The translations under genes were made by a program, and so were the position numbers. This document shows, piece after piece, positions 5,804 to 11,865 of a DNA stretch of 39,778 nucleotides; within the stretch, counting starts at the first letter, position 1; the number at the start of each line of letters is the position of its first letter. This DNA is from a virus. The notes under the pieces are model-generated. The model did no database searches. It was not told where the DNA came from and saw only the letters and a list, made by a program, of their open reading frames with translations. Location: positions 1 to 39,778 of IMG/VR virus record IMGVR_UViG_3300005253_000557; one strand, given 5' to 3'.

Positions 5804-6002
5804 AATAAATGACTTAAAAAACCGTCCTCTCTCTGTTGCAGAAGCTGCTCGGGTACTTGGAGTCGGACACACAAAGATAAAAAACATGATGATTAGCGGA
5901 GAGCTTGAATATGAACTTACTCTCGGCGCAACCCCCCGCAGCAACACTTACAAAATCAGCTACCAGAGCTGTGTTAATTGGCTAAAGAAAAATGATGACT
6001 GA
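5796..6002 (+). CDS. Helix-turn-helix protein, excisionase/MerR-like (68 aa)
   Basis: Residues 11-36 (PLSVAEAARVLGVGHTKIKN) make a winged helix-turn-helix of the HTH_17/excisionase type, followed by a beta hairpin (GATPRSNTYKIS) and a final W-containing helix. These proteins bind DNA as small regulators or as recombination directionality factors. No integrase is present, so transcription control or replication initiation is more likely than excision. It overlaps both neighbours by 8-11 bases. A second HTH protein of the same size class lies in the glycan island at 35171. Confidence 0.8.
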   Translation: MNKINDLKNRPLSVAEAARVLGVGHTKIKNMMISGELEYELTLGATPRSNTYKISYQSCVNWLKKNDD

Positions 6003-6816
6003 GATAAATCGAGAGAACAAAGCAAACAAAATCATCAATCATTTCATGGCTGCTGGAGCAACCGTGTCTAAAAAGGATTACGATTATATCCTCTCCTGCC
6101 TTGAGACAGAAGACTCCCACACCTGTGAAACCTTTTGTTCAGGATGTCCTGCCTGTAAGCCAGAGATTGAAGCTCAGCAGTATAAAGAGCACTTAGCAAG
6201 AGACACCCAACCAGAGGAGCCATGTATATGTGGAAAGAATACACCGAACACTGCAATTGATTCGCATGTACAAGAGCCAGCCATACACTCACCAACATAT
6301 TGTGGCCAATCCACAGACACCCCCAAAGAGTGTCAAGCAGAGGATAACTGCCATCCTCAATGCTCATCCCACAAGGGGTTAGAATGTGATTGTGGCCAAC
6401 CAACCCCCAAAGAGTGTGAGCCATCAAGAAACCTACAAGACTGTAATTGCAAACACCCTTTTTCTTATAATGAAAATTGTCCAGTTCATTGTGCGAAAGG
6501 AGACCCTGGTTGTCAGCCCACCCCACCCAGCAAAGCCTGTAAATCAGAGGATAACTGTCATCCTCAATGTTCAGCGCATAAAGGATTAGAGTGTGACTGT
6601 GGTCAACTCAGCAAACCTAAAGACTCCAAACCTACTCAACTGAGACTGAGGGAGATAAGAGAAAATTGGAAGTTAGACGACAAAGGCCATGATATTGCCT
6701 TCCTCCTCACCAAATTAGATGAAGCGAAGAAGGCTTTGGAGAGAATATCTAAAGGAAACTTGTTCTCGTCAGATGTCTGTGCTCACAATGCTCTCAAATC
6801 AATTAACGATGAGTGA
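5992..6816 (+). CDS. Cysteine-rich protein with internal tandem duplication (274 aa)
   Basis: About 30 Cys fall between residues 43 and 203. The block EDNCHPQCSSHKGLECDCGQ (about 117-136) is repeated almost exactly as EDNCHPQCSAHKGLECDCGQ (about 185-204), with shorter CGQ-TPKEC echoes between. Spacing such as CxxxC, CxCG and HxxC suggests several metal clusters. The ends are ordinary: a helical N-terminus, and a C-terminal helix (DIAFLLTKLDEAKKALERIS). There is no signal peptide, so the Cys are likely metal-bound rather than disulfide-bonded. No family recognised. Two neighbours at 6809 and 6990 are also Cys-rich. The duplicated DNA (6340-6402 and 6545-6608) differs at several third positions, so the copies are not recent. 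Confidence 0.75.
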   Translation: MMTEINRENKANKIINHFMAAGATVSKKDYDYILSCLETEDSHTCETFCSGCPACKPEIEAQQYKEHLARDTQPEEPCICGKNTPNTAIDSHVQEPAIHSPTYCGQSTDTPKECQAEDNCHPQCSSHKGLECDCGQPTPKECEPSRNLQDCNCKHPFSYNENCPVHCAKGDPGCQPTPPSKACKSEDNCHPQCSAHKGLECDCGQLSKPKDSKPTQLRLREIRENWKLDDKGHDIAFLLTKLDEAKKALERISKGNLFSSDVCAHNALKSINDE

Positions 6817-6997
6817 GGAACGAACAATAGAATATAAACGAGTAAAGATTCTTAAGGAACATTGCCCTGTCTGTGAAGAGGAAGCTAGGGGTAATGGCAG
6901 TGGAATACTTCCTTATCAATGTTCGTGTGGAGTATGGGAATATGTATCACCTGGTAAATTTAAGATTGTAGAGGAATCAATTAACGAGGATGAGTGA
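6809..6997 (+). CDS. Small zinc-ribbon protein (62 aa)
   Basis: Start at ATG 6809, overlapping the previous stop in the 8-base ATGAGTGA. A much longer frame to 6719 would lie over the Cys-rich gene. Cys pairs HCPVCEEE (about 17-20) and QCSCGVW (about 36-38) form a compact ribbon, with an acidic C-terminal SINEDE. The C-terminal residues match the end of the preceding protein (KSINDE), so the identical overlap sequence may have arisen by duplication of the junction. Role unknown. Confidence 0.6.
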   Translation: MSEERTIEYKRVKILKEHCPVCEEEARGNGSGILPYQCSCGVWEYVSPGKFKIVEESINEDE

Positions 6998-7157
6998 TAA
7001 AATAGATTCAATAGACTGCTCCAAGCATAAGACCGCAGGAGAGTGCGGAATTGAGGGCTGCACAAATATGCGCAAGGCTAATGGTCCGTGTCCCAAGTGC
7101 GGTGTAGGAAGATACAAACGTTTATGTCGTGGTAAAACTTGTCCTCGCAGATCATGA
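6990..7157 (+). CDS. Cysteine-rich small protein (55 aa)
   Basis: The ATG lies in an ATGAGTGA overlap identical to the one at 6809, and the stop overlaps the nuclease gene as ATGA, so translation is well supported. The 55 residues contain eight Cys (positions 10, 19, 24, 34, 37, 46 and 51 among them) in pairs such as CPKCG and CRGKTC, and the C-terminus is basic (KTCPRRS). Two zinc sites are possible. No function is known; in context it is the third Cys-rich product in a row. Confidence 0.6.
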   Translation: MSDKIDSIDCSKHKTAGECGIEGCTNMRKANGPCPKCGVGRYKRLCRGKTCPRRS

Positions 7158-7693
7158 CCTCCCTAGAATCCAAAGTAACCTCCAAAACAGAAACCTTGAA
7201 CGCCGAGGACATACTGCGGTATTTAGAAAAAGAGAATTGGAATACTGGCTATGACTTAGCTGTTTCAGAGTTTTGCCCTTACCAAGAAAGTCGACGCATT
7301 GACTTGTTCTACTTTCGCCGTTGGGATAGGCAGACTAGAGGATATGAAATTAAAGTCACCCGTAGCGATTTTCTCCAAGACAAAAAGTGGCAAAATTATC
7401 TAAAGTTCTGTACCTGGTTTTCTTTCGTTGCGCCAAAGGGAGTGATTAAACTTGATGAACTACCAGACAACATTGGTCTGGTTGAAATTGAAGTAATAGA
7501 ACTTGATGAAACTGACTGGCGACATAAAGGGAATAAATTAACTGAGGAGGAAATACAGTACTGGCTAGAGCATAAAGTTGTCCGCCGCCCCAAAAAGCTA
7601 CGGGAAAAAATAGATGAGGCCGAGTACACACGACTTTTAGAGGGGTTGCTTTACAAACTCATCCACAAACAGGAAAACATCATTAAAGCTTAA
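7154..7693 (+). CDS. MmcB-like PD-(D/E)xK nuclease-fold protein (179 aa)
   Basis: Start at ATG 7154 by the ATGA overlap. Residues 32-110 match the MmcB/DUF1052-type DNA-repair family: YDLAVSEF, RRIDLFYFRRWD, GYEIKVTRSDFLQDKKW, then a hydrophobic CTWFSFVAPKG strand. Asp50 with Glu65-x-Lys67 forms the D...ExK core of this nuclease fold. The family is linked to DNA damage repair and to phage DNA processing, although activity is not well characterised. A basic linker and helical tail follow. The metal-binding residues are all present, so it is probably active. The neighbouring methyltransferase and NinG-like gene also concern DNA. Confidence 0.75.
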   Translation: MTSLESKVTSKTETLNAEDILRYLEKENWNTGYDLAVSEFCPYQESRRIDLFYFRRWDRQTRGYEIKVTRSDFLQDKKWQNYLKFCTWFSFVAPKGVIKLDELPDNIGLVEIEVIELDETDWRHKGNKLTEEEIQYWLEHKVVRRPKKLREKIDEAEYTRLLEGLLYKLIHKQENIIKA

Positions 7694-7697
7694 GGCC

Positions 7698-8063
7698 ATG
7701 AATAATAACCTTGTCACAAGTCTCCCCCTCAGCCGTAAGCTAGCTGCTGCGTTTAAGGAGAAGGGGATTAAGCCGACTGAGAGTGAGTTTTGGTGGGTAG
7801 AAGGAGCAGATGAATGGTATCTAGAAAAAGATGCAGGTGAGGTAATTGAGGCTCAAGAACAAAAAGTTAATACTATCCCCGCCTACCTATCAGATGAATT
7901 ATTGGATGGGATGCCGCTAAATTTAGAAATAATCAGAGGAGACAGAGTTTGGGGAATTGCATTAACTTGGCCTAAAAGTAAATCGTTTCAGGACAAATCT
8001 CTTCCCAACACTTGCGCAGAACTCTCAATCTGGCTGATTGATAATGGTTATTATGAAAGATAG
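7698..8063 (+). CDS. Conserved-type phage hypothetical protein (121 aa)
   Basis: A soluble mixed alpha/beta protein starting MNNNLVTSLPLSRKLAAAF and containing GIKPTESEFWWVEGADEWYL and a C-terminal AELSIWLIDNGYYE helix. Short proteins with a 'xLSxKLAexGxxxxSexxW' opening and a 'WLxxxG' ending are frequent in tailed phages and have no known function. It starts 4 nt after the preceding stop and overlaps the following membrane gene by 11 bases. No catalytic motif is visible. Confidence 0.65.
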   Translation: MNNNLVTSLPLSRKLAAAFKEKGIKPTESEFWWVEGADEWYLEKDAGEVIEAQEQKVNTIPAYLSDELLDGMPLNLEIIRGDRVWGIALTWPKSKSFQDKSLPNTCAELSIWLIDNGYYER

Positions 8064-8190
8064 AGAAAAACTATTACACGCCACTTTTTTCTTAGTAGTA
8101 ATAGGTATCGTTCTGTACGGCAGCGGCGTAGAGTCTGCAACGCTTTCAGCCGTAGGGATGGTATTTGTTTATTCACTAAACAAAGATTGA
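8053..8190 (+). CDS. Small two-helix membrane protein (45 aa)
   Basis: A 45-codon frame with a basic start (MKDREKLLHA), a hydrophobic stretch at about 11-24, a short GSGVES turn, and a second hydrophobic stretch at about 29-41. The turn-separated hydrophobic pair suggests a hairpin in the membrane. It is in the early operon, overlapping the preceding gene by 11 bases and ending 3 nt before the next ATG. It is therefore unlikely to be the lysis holin. Superinfection exclusion or host-membrane interaction are possibilities only. Confidence 0.52.
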   Translation: MKDREKLLHATFFLVVIGIVLYGSGVESATLSAVGMVFVYSLNKD

Positions 8191-8193
8191 GTT

Positions 8194-8484
8194 ATGACCA
8201 TTGAACAAGCAATCGAGAAAGCTATTGAGGGTGGGTGGAAGCCAAAGGTTCACCGCCACTACAGCCTATCTCAAGAGAAAGATTACCGTGATATGTGGGA
8301 GGCATATACGTTACTCGACACCTCCTTCTGGCAGAGTTTGGGTAAGGCTATGGGGTGGGGTAAAACAGGATTAGGACAATACAAGAAATTTAACTCTGAC
8401 TACCAATGGCAACACCACTGGCACTCCCTCATCGACTTTTTGTCTGACGGCGGCTCAATCGAGGATTATTTCAAATCACTATGA
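8194..8484 (+). CDS. Hypothetical protein, Trp/His-rich (96 aa)
   Basis: A soluble protein beginning MTIEQAIEKAIEGGWKPKV, with a central DTSFWQSLGKAMGWGK and the sequence WQHHWHSLIDFLSDGGS. This matches a pattern common in phages and in annotated early genes of unknown function, where an 'xAIEKAxxGGW' helix opens and a 'W..xAH.f...L..G.sieeyf' segment closes the protein. It ends in ATGA with the next gene. It has no known enzymatic residues. The assignment stays hypothetical. Confidence 0.68.
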   Translation: MTIEQAIEKAIEGGWKPKVHRHYSLSQEKDYRDMWEAYTLLDTSFWQSLGKAMGWGKTGLGQYKKFNSDYQWQHHWHSLIDFLSDGGSIEDYFKSL

Positions 8485-8777
8485 ACCAACCCAAAACCAT
8501 GATGGAGGAGAGGTTTGATAAAAAGTTTGCACCAGCAGCGGGAATGCCGTGGAGTATGGACAACATCAAAGCCTTCATAACCCAGGAACTAGCTGACCAG
8601 AAGGCGGGTGTACAAATATGGTGTGACTGCGGTGATCTGATGGAGCCTAGTGCAGATGATAAATTCCAAGGAGTATACGGTAAGGCGGTGTACTGTCTTG
8701 GCTGTGATAAAATAGTTTATATTGCTAGTGAGAAGAGTAAAAAGGCTGTCGCCACTGCCTTAAAGAAAAAGCTATGA
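8481..8777 (+). CDS. Hypothetical zinc-ribbon protein (98 aa)
   Basis: It begins MNQPKTMMEERFDKKFAP and has a ribbon-like segment WCDCGDLMEP (Cys at about 48 and 50) and YCLGCDKIVYI (about 72 and 75). That gives a CxC...CxxC zinc site in the second half, followed by a Lys/Ala-rich helix. It is linked to both neighbours by ATGA overlaps. Zinc ribbons recur in this operon, and this one may serve a scaffolding or nucleic-acid role. No specific family recognised. Confidence 0.62.
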   Translation: MNQPKTMMEERFDKKFAPAAGMPWSMDNIKAFITQELADQKAGVQIWCDCGDLMEPSADDKFQGVYGKAVYCLGCDKIVYIASEKSKKAVATALKKKL

Positions 8778-9187
8778 CCCCAGAGCAGCTTAAAAAAGAG
8801 TTCTGGATTACTCCACCTGAGATATACAAGTCATTAGATGATGAGTTTCATTTTGACTTTGACCCTTGTCCTTATCCCTTCAACGGAATAGATGGAACAG
8901 AAACTAACTGGGGAAAGAGTACTTATCTCAATCCTCCTTTCAGGAAAAGCGACGGCCGCTTCGGAAAAGGACCAACAGCATTTATTAGAAAGGCTATTGA
9001 AGAAAACAAAAAAGGAAAAACCGTTGTTGTAATCATCAACACAATGTCTTATATAAATCTGCTGTTAGAAGCCGGAGCAGAAATGCGTTCAATGGGACGA
9101 GTCAAATGGCTTGACGGGCAAACAGGTGAGCCCTGGAAAAGTCCGAGCAATACTACTCTTTTTGTTCTACGAGGTAAAAACGTATGA
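8774..9187 (+). CDS. Phage DNA N6-adenine methyltransferase, Dam/DNMT type (137 aa)
   Basis: The sequence has the core of the phage N-6-adenine methyltransferase family: FWITPPEIYKSLDDEFHFDFD, the DPCPYPFN segment at about 30-37, the catalytic NPPF at 53-56, and VVVIINT before the closing strands. It would transfer methyl from S-adenosylmethionine to adenine in DNA, probably shielding phage DNA from restriction. The family is normally about 140-180 aa, so this is a short but complete member. No cognate restriction enzyme is nearby. It is coupled to both neighbours by ATGA. Confidence 0.88.
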   Translation: MTPEQLKKEFWITPPEIYKSLDDEFHFDFDPCPYPFNGIDGTETNWGKSTYLNPPFRKSDGRFGKGPTAFIRKAIEENKKGKTVVVIINTMSYINLLLEAGAEMRSMGRVKWLDGQTGEPWKSPSNTTLFVLRGKNV

Positions 9188-9462
9188 ACGAGCAGATCAA
9201 AAAGGAGGCGTGGAAAAGATTTTGGGCGTTATTTCCAGACGGCTTTGTATATGATGAAGTAAGAGAAAAATTTAAGAGATTTATTAGTAGAGAATTAGAC
9301 AAAGCCATTGAGCTACAAAAGAAGAAGGATGCGGAGATAGCGAGAGAGCGATTGATAATTGCATATAGGAATGGAATTATTGACGGTAAACAAAATACAA
9401 ACTGCGAGAAGGTAGTAGTAGCCCAAGGAGTTAAAGCCATAGAATCCCAAAATGAGAATTAA
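9184..9462 (+). CDS. Hypothetical helical protein (92 aa)
   Basis: Starting MNEQIKKEAWKRFWALFPDG, it is almost entirely helical with many Lys/Glu and a possible coiled coil at about 25-60 (RELDKAIELQKKKDAEIARE). A small Cys occurs late (NTNCEKVVVA). It overlaps the methyltransferase by ATGA and the NinG-like gene by 11 bases. The family is not recognised. Because it sits between two DNA-acting genes, a DNA-related accessory role is possible. Confidence 0.6.
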   Translation: MNEQIKKEAWKRFWALFPDGFVYDEVREKFKRFISRELDKAIELQKKKDAEIARERLIIAYRNGIIDGKQNTNCEKVVVAQGVKAIESQNEN

Positions 9463-9832
9463 AGTTGACAAAGCTGATCAAATGTTCAGTTGGTACGTGA
9501 GAAAACGCGATGACCACTGTATGCGTTGCCTCTCACCCGTTGGTTATAACTTAAAAGGTCAACCAAACACTCACGAAAACTCTCACTACTTCGGACGACG
9601 CAAAGAAAATACCCGCTACGATCCTGAGAACTGCGACACCCTTTGTACTGCTTGTCATGTTACCTGGGGATCAGAGGACCGTGAGGATTACCGTGACTTT
9701 AAGATTAAACAGTTAGGTGAAGAAGGGTTTAAGAACTTAATGATTCGATCTTACCTGACAAAGAAAAAAGACCGCGCCGCCTCCTACATCTACGCCAAAA
9801 CTCTTTACGATTCAATACCATCCCTTGAATAA
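9452..9832 (+). CDS. ninG: NinG-like HNH/zinc protein, putative recombination endonuclease (126 aa)
   Basis: It carries a zinc-linked HNH-type core: Cys23/Cys26 (HCMRCL), His41/His45 in THENSHYFGRR, and CDTLCTACH with Cys65/Cys68/His69. The SHYFGRR-NTRYD-PEN-CxxxCxxCH order matches lambda NinG (Rap), which resolves recombination junctions. The usual family has a longer N-terminal arm, here reduced to about 20 residues. It is the last early gene. Its 3' end overlaps the convergent CHAP-like gene by 21 bases, with no terminator between them. Confidence 0.78.
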   Translation: MRIKVDKADQMFSWYVRKRDDHCMRCLSPVGYNLKGQPNTHENSHYFGRRKENTRYDPENCDTLCTACHVTWGSEDREDYRDFKIKQLGEEGFKNLMIRSYLTKKKDRAASYIYAKTLYDSIPSLE

Positions 9833-10342
9833 GTTAAGAGGAATAACCCTACCCGCCCCGGCTGAATCAACCGTTGAAATTAAGTTCTCACCATCAAAAT
9901 AACCACGTGCTACGTGTCCTAAAACAGATTCCCTTGACACTATATATACTTCTTCCCCTATGGGTGGTAGCTCTGTGCTTTTTACTGGGAGGCTGCCGGC
10001 TCCTCCATTGCGTGTCTTAGGTACACAGAATCCTCTTGAGCGGAGGTACAGTACACATCCTTGGCTCGCACCGCTCGAACAGGTGTAATCACTCGTTACA
10101 GGTAATATGTTCGTTACAGATGATCTATGTGGCTCTGGTGTCTTGTTGTATAACTCCTCTACTACTGGAGATAGCGGCCCCTGAACGGCCAACAGGCGGG
10201 GCTGATGTCCTATATTTACCTGGCTCGTTCCCGTAGCTTTCTTAGCGGTTCCGAATAACAGAAGGCCCATCGCTACGAGTAGCCCAAGACTTTTGAGGAC
10301 TCGTTGTATAGGGTTACCAGTATACGTAAAACTGGGGTACAA
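9812..10342 (-). CDS. Membrane-anchored or exported CHAP-like cell-wall hydrolase (176 aa)
   Basis: An N-terminal hydrophobic segment at about 14-31 (VLKSLGLLVAMGLLLF) follows a basic stretch and looks like a signal anchor. The C-terminal half resembles a CHAP/NlpC-type amidase. Cys96 in QGCVLYLRSRG would be the nucleophile and His143 in LGHVARGYFDG its partner, followed by the closing GRVIPL strand. The domain would cut peptidoglycan amide bonds, releasing phage or acting outside the membrane. The frame opens with TTG at 10342 without a clear ribosome site, so the start is uncertain. It is the last gene of the late unit and ends inside NinG. The TTG overlaps the promoter of the HNH gene on the other strand. 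Confidence 0.62.
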   Translation of the reverse strand: MYPSFTYTGNPIQRVLKSLGLLVAMGLLLFGTAKKATGTSQVNIGHQPRLLAVQGPLSPVVEELYNKTPEPHRSSVTNILPVTSDYTCSSGASQGCVLYLRSRGFCVPKTRNGGAGSLPVKSTELPPIGEEVYIVSRESVLGHVARGYFDGENLISTVDSAGAGRVIPLNLFKGWY

Positions 10343-10343
10343 T
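10338..10343 (+). promoter_or_regulatory. -10 box of the second HNH gene
   Basis: TACAAT at 10338-10343 in the context TACAATACA, shared with the first HNH promoter at 3022. TTACCA at 10314-10319 is a moderate -35 with 18-nt spacing. The ATG at 10357 is 13 nt downstream. The box overlaps the TTG start of the CHAP-like gene on the opposite strand, so the two transcription units start back to back. Confidence 0.4.
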
Positions 10344-10356
10344 ACAAAGACCTATT

Positions 10357-10821
10357 ATGAAGGAAATAATTTTAACTAGAGGATATAAGGCTGTAGTTGA
10401 TGATGACGATTATCCTAAATTAAGTATCTACAGATGGTACGCTAGTGGATCGGGAAGATACGTGTATGCTGGAAGGAAAGTTAAGGGTAAATATATTGCC
10501 CTGCATAGAGAGATTATGGGAACGCTGGATTGTGACAGAAGCGTTGAAGTGGATCATATAAATCACGACACTCTTGATAATAGAAAGAAAAATTTACGTG
10601 TTGGTGATAAGTCAATGAATCAAAGCAATAATCTTGGGCATAGAGGAGCATGGTGGCAGAAACAAAACAAGCGTTGGTGTGCCAGAATAAAATTTAGGAA
10701 GGTTCGTTACAACCTTGGTTGTTATGCGACAAAAGATGAAGCGCAAAACGCATGTGACAAAAAAAGAAGCAAAATTAGAAAAGAGAACGGGATAAAAACT
10801 ACTCCACTTCCGAAGAAATAG
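10357..10821 (+). CDS. HNH homing endonuclease with AP2-like DNA-binding domain (154 aa)
   Basis: The HNH core EVDHINHDTLDNRKKNLRV spans about 64-82, with Asp66-His67, His70, Asn75 and Asn79 as catalytic and metal positions. A C-terminal AP2-type domain follows (GAWWQKQNKRWCARIKF at about 97-113, then GCYATKDEAQ), which contacts DNA. The early KLSIYRWYAS motif is typical of these phage homing enzymes. It lies alone on the plus strand between late lysis genes of the opposite strand and carries its own promoter. That marks it as an inserted selfish element that left both neighbours intact. Length and domain order are standard. Confidence 0.92.
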   Translation: MKEIILTRGYKAVVDDDDYPKLSIYRWYASGSGRYVYAGRKVKGKYIALHREIMGTLDCDRSVEVDHINHDTLDNRKKNLRVGDKSMNQSNNLGHRGAWWQKQNKRWCARIKFRKVRYNLGCYATKDEAQNACDKKRSKIRKENGIKTTPLPKK

Positions 10822-10828
10822 AGTAGCT

Positions 10829-10844
10829 ACACCAATTCAGGTGT
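10829..10844. terminator. Weak hairpin between convergent HNH and membrane-protein genes
   Basis: ACACC (10829-10833) pairs with GGTGT (10840-10844) around AATTCA. A fairly U-rich stretch (GTTTATTTT) follows on the plus strand, 6 bases after the stem. The stem is short, so this is a weak candidate terminator for the HNH transcript and perhaps the minus-strand one. Confidence 0.3.
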
Positions 10845-10851
10845 GCAATGT

Positions 10852-11022
10852 TTATTTTCCTTTTGCTATTCCACTACGGACACCCATTGCCAATAGAGAA
10901 GTTGAAACTAATTGTCCTGCTGAAACAAAATCTAACTGTCCTAGTAAATAACCGACTACGGCGTACAGGATAGTTAGTGAACCAACTGTATAGGTTACTT
11001 TTCCGTCTGCTAATCCAAACAT
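10852..11022 (-). CDS. Small two-helix membrane protein, holin-like (56 aa)
   Basis: A 56-codon frame with a strong ribosome site (GGGAGGTGG about 5 nt before the ATG). A first hydrophobic segment (YTVGSLTILYAVVGYLLG, about 11-28) and a second (VSAGQLVSTSLLAMGV, about 33-48) are split by QLDF; the C-terminus is basic (RSGIAKGK). Size, two segments and a place in the lysis block next to an M15 endolysin suggest a class II holin. The evidence is circumstantial, and a second candidate lies next to it at 11039. The ATG and membrane pattern are clear even if the role is not. Confidence 0.6.
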   Translation of the reverse strand: MFGLADGKVTYTVGSLTILYAVVGYLLGQLDFVSAGQLVSTSLLAMGVRSGIAKGK

Positions 11023-11038
11023 ACAAACCACCTCCCAT

Positions 11039-11287
11039 TCATTTTTTGCTTAACACTGCATTGATAACTTTGGTATTTTGATCTAGCACCGAAACCAAAT
11101 GTGTCTGGTTATTGTTAGCTCGTTCCATTTGGATAGATATGCCTTGCATTGTCTCATCTATATGAGACAAATGATTATTCAGCGTTGTGTTAGTAAGCTT
11201 GTCCTTAAATCCCATGTAGATCAAAAGACCAATAGAAATACCTATGGCTCCTCCTTGTATTAAGACTTGAACTAAATCAATTTCCAT
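11039..11287 (-). CDS. Small membrane protein with coiled coil (82 aa), holin/spanin-like
   Basis: It starts MEIDLVQVLIQGGAIGISIGLLIYMGFK, giving one membrane helix at about 6-25 followed by a polar, heptad-rich helix to the end (HIDETMQGISIQMERANNNQ). One helix plus a soluble coil is typical of phage proteins annotated as holin or i-spanin-like and of XkdX/XhlA-type lysis proteins. XhlA, which works with an adjoining holin and endolysin in Bacillus phage PBSX, is a good comparison but is not proven here. It sits one base after the M15 peptidase stop. Confidence 0.6.
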   Translation of the reverse strand: MEIDLVQVLIQGGAIGISIGLLIYMGFKDKLTNTTLNNHLSHIDETMQGISIQMERANNNQTHLVSVLDQNTKVINAVLSKK

Positions 11288-11288
11288 A

Positions 11289-11849
11289 TTAAAAGAAACC
11301 TCTACGTTGCATTTCTAAGATAAATAAAAATCTAGGTAGCCCATGCCAGAATCTCATCTTCCTTAATAGGTCTTCCTCAGTATGTACACCTCCAGCTACT
11401 CGATATTGAAAATATCTGCTTTCTTTTTCCTTTGGTTGTCGTCCCCATACTGAACGGAATAAACTATTTACCTGTTTTATTAATTCAGACTTTGGCTTCT
11501 TTGAAGGATCGTATTGGAAGTGTGGTTTATCTCCTCTCCAACCTAAGTCTTTGTATGGCCATATGATATACGGAATATCTTTAACTATTTTATACAACCG
11601 CTTATACATTTTAGCGTCATAAGATAGCGGACCATCAGGATTAAAAGCTATATCAGCAGCCTCTCCTGTAAGATGTTTTGATTCAAGAGTCCAGCTAAGA
11701 CCTTTACGGACTAACTCTTTCTGCTCAGCCAACGTCCTAGTAGTATCAGTTACAAAAGCTGGAATACCAATATTGTTGGCTTTTCTAATAAGTTCCTTAA
11801 CGCTTGCTCTGAAAGTCTCTTTTAATTTATTTATATCCCTGCTTGACAT
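11289..11849 (-). CDS. Peptidase M15 family endolysin (186 aa)
   Basis: The zinc motif S-x-H-x-x-G-x-A-x-D is present as SKHLTGEAAD at 57-66, and the third ligand His110 is in DKPHFQ. These are the residues of the VanY/L-alanyl-D-glutamate peptidase group (M15), which cuts peptidoglycan peptides. An extra C-terminal region, about 120-186 (KQVNSLFRSVWGRQPKEKE), resembles DUF4214-like helical repeats and may bind the wall. There is no signal peptide, so release needs a holin, and candidates are the next two genes. An extended -10 box sits 6 nt before the ATG. Confidence 0.85.
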   Translation of the reverse strand: MSSRDINKLKETFRASVKELIRKANNIGIPAFVTDTTRTLAEQKELVRKGLSWTLESKHLTGEAADIAFNPDGPLSYDAKMYKRLYKIVKDIPYIIWPYKDLGWRGDKPHFQYDPSKKPKSELIKQVNSLFRSVWGRQPKEKESRYFQYRVAGGVHTEEDLLRKMRFWHGLPRFLFILEMQRRGFF

Positions 11850-11855
11850 AGCTTT

Positions 11856-11864
11856 ATCTTACCA
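11856..11864 (-). promoter_or_regulatory. Extended -10 promoter before the M15 endolysin
   Basis: Minus strand TTGGTAAGATAAAGCT then ATG. TAAGAT (11861-11856) with TGG upstream is 6 nt from the start. The sequence TGGTAAGATAAA is identical to that before NodB at 1359. No strong ribosome site is visible. Confidence 0.5.
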
Positions 11865-11865
11865 A

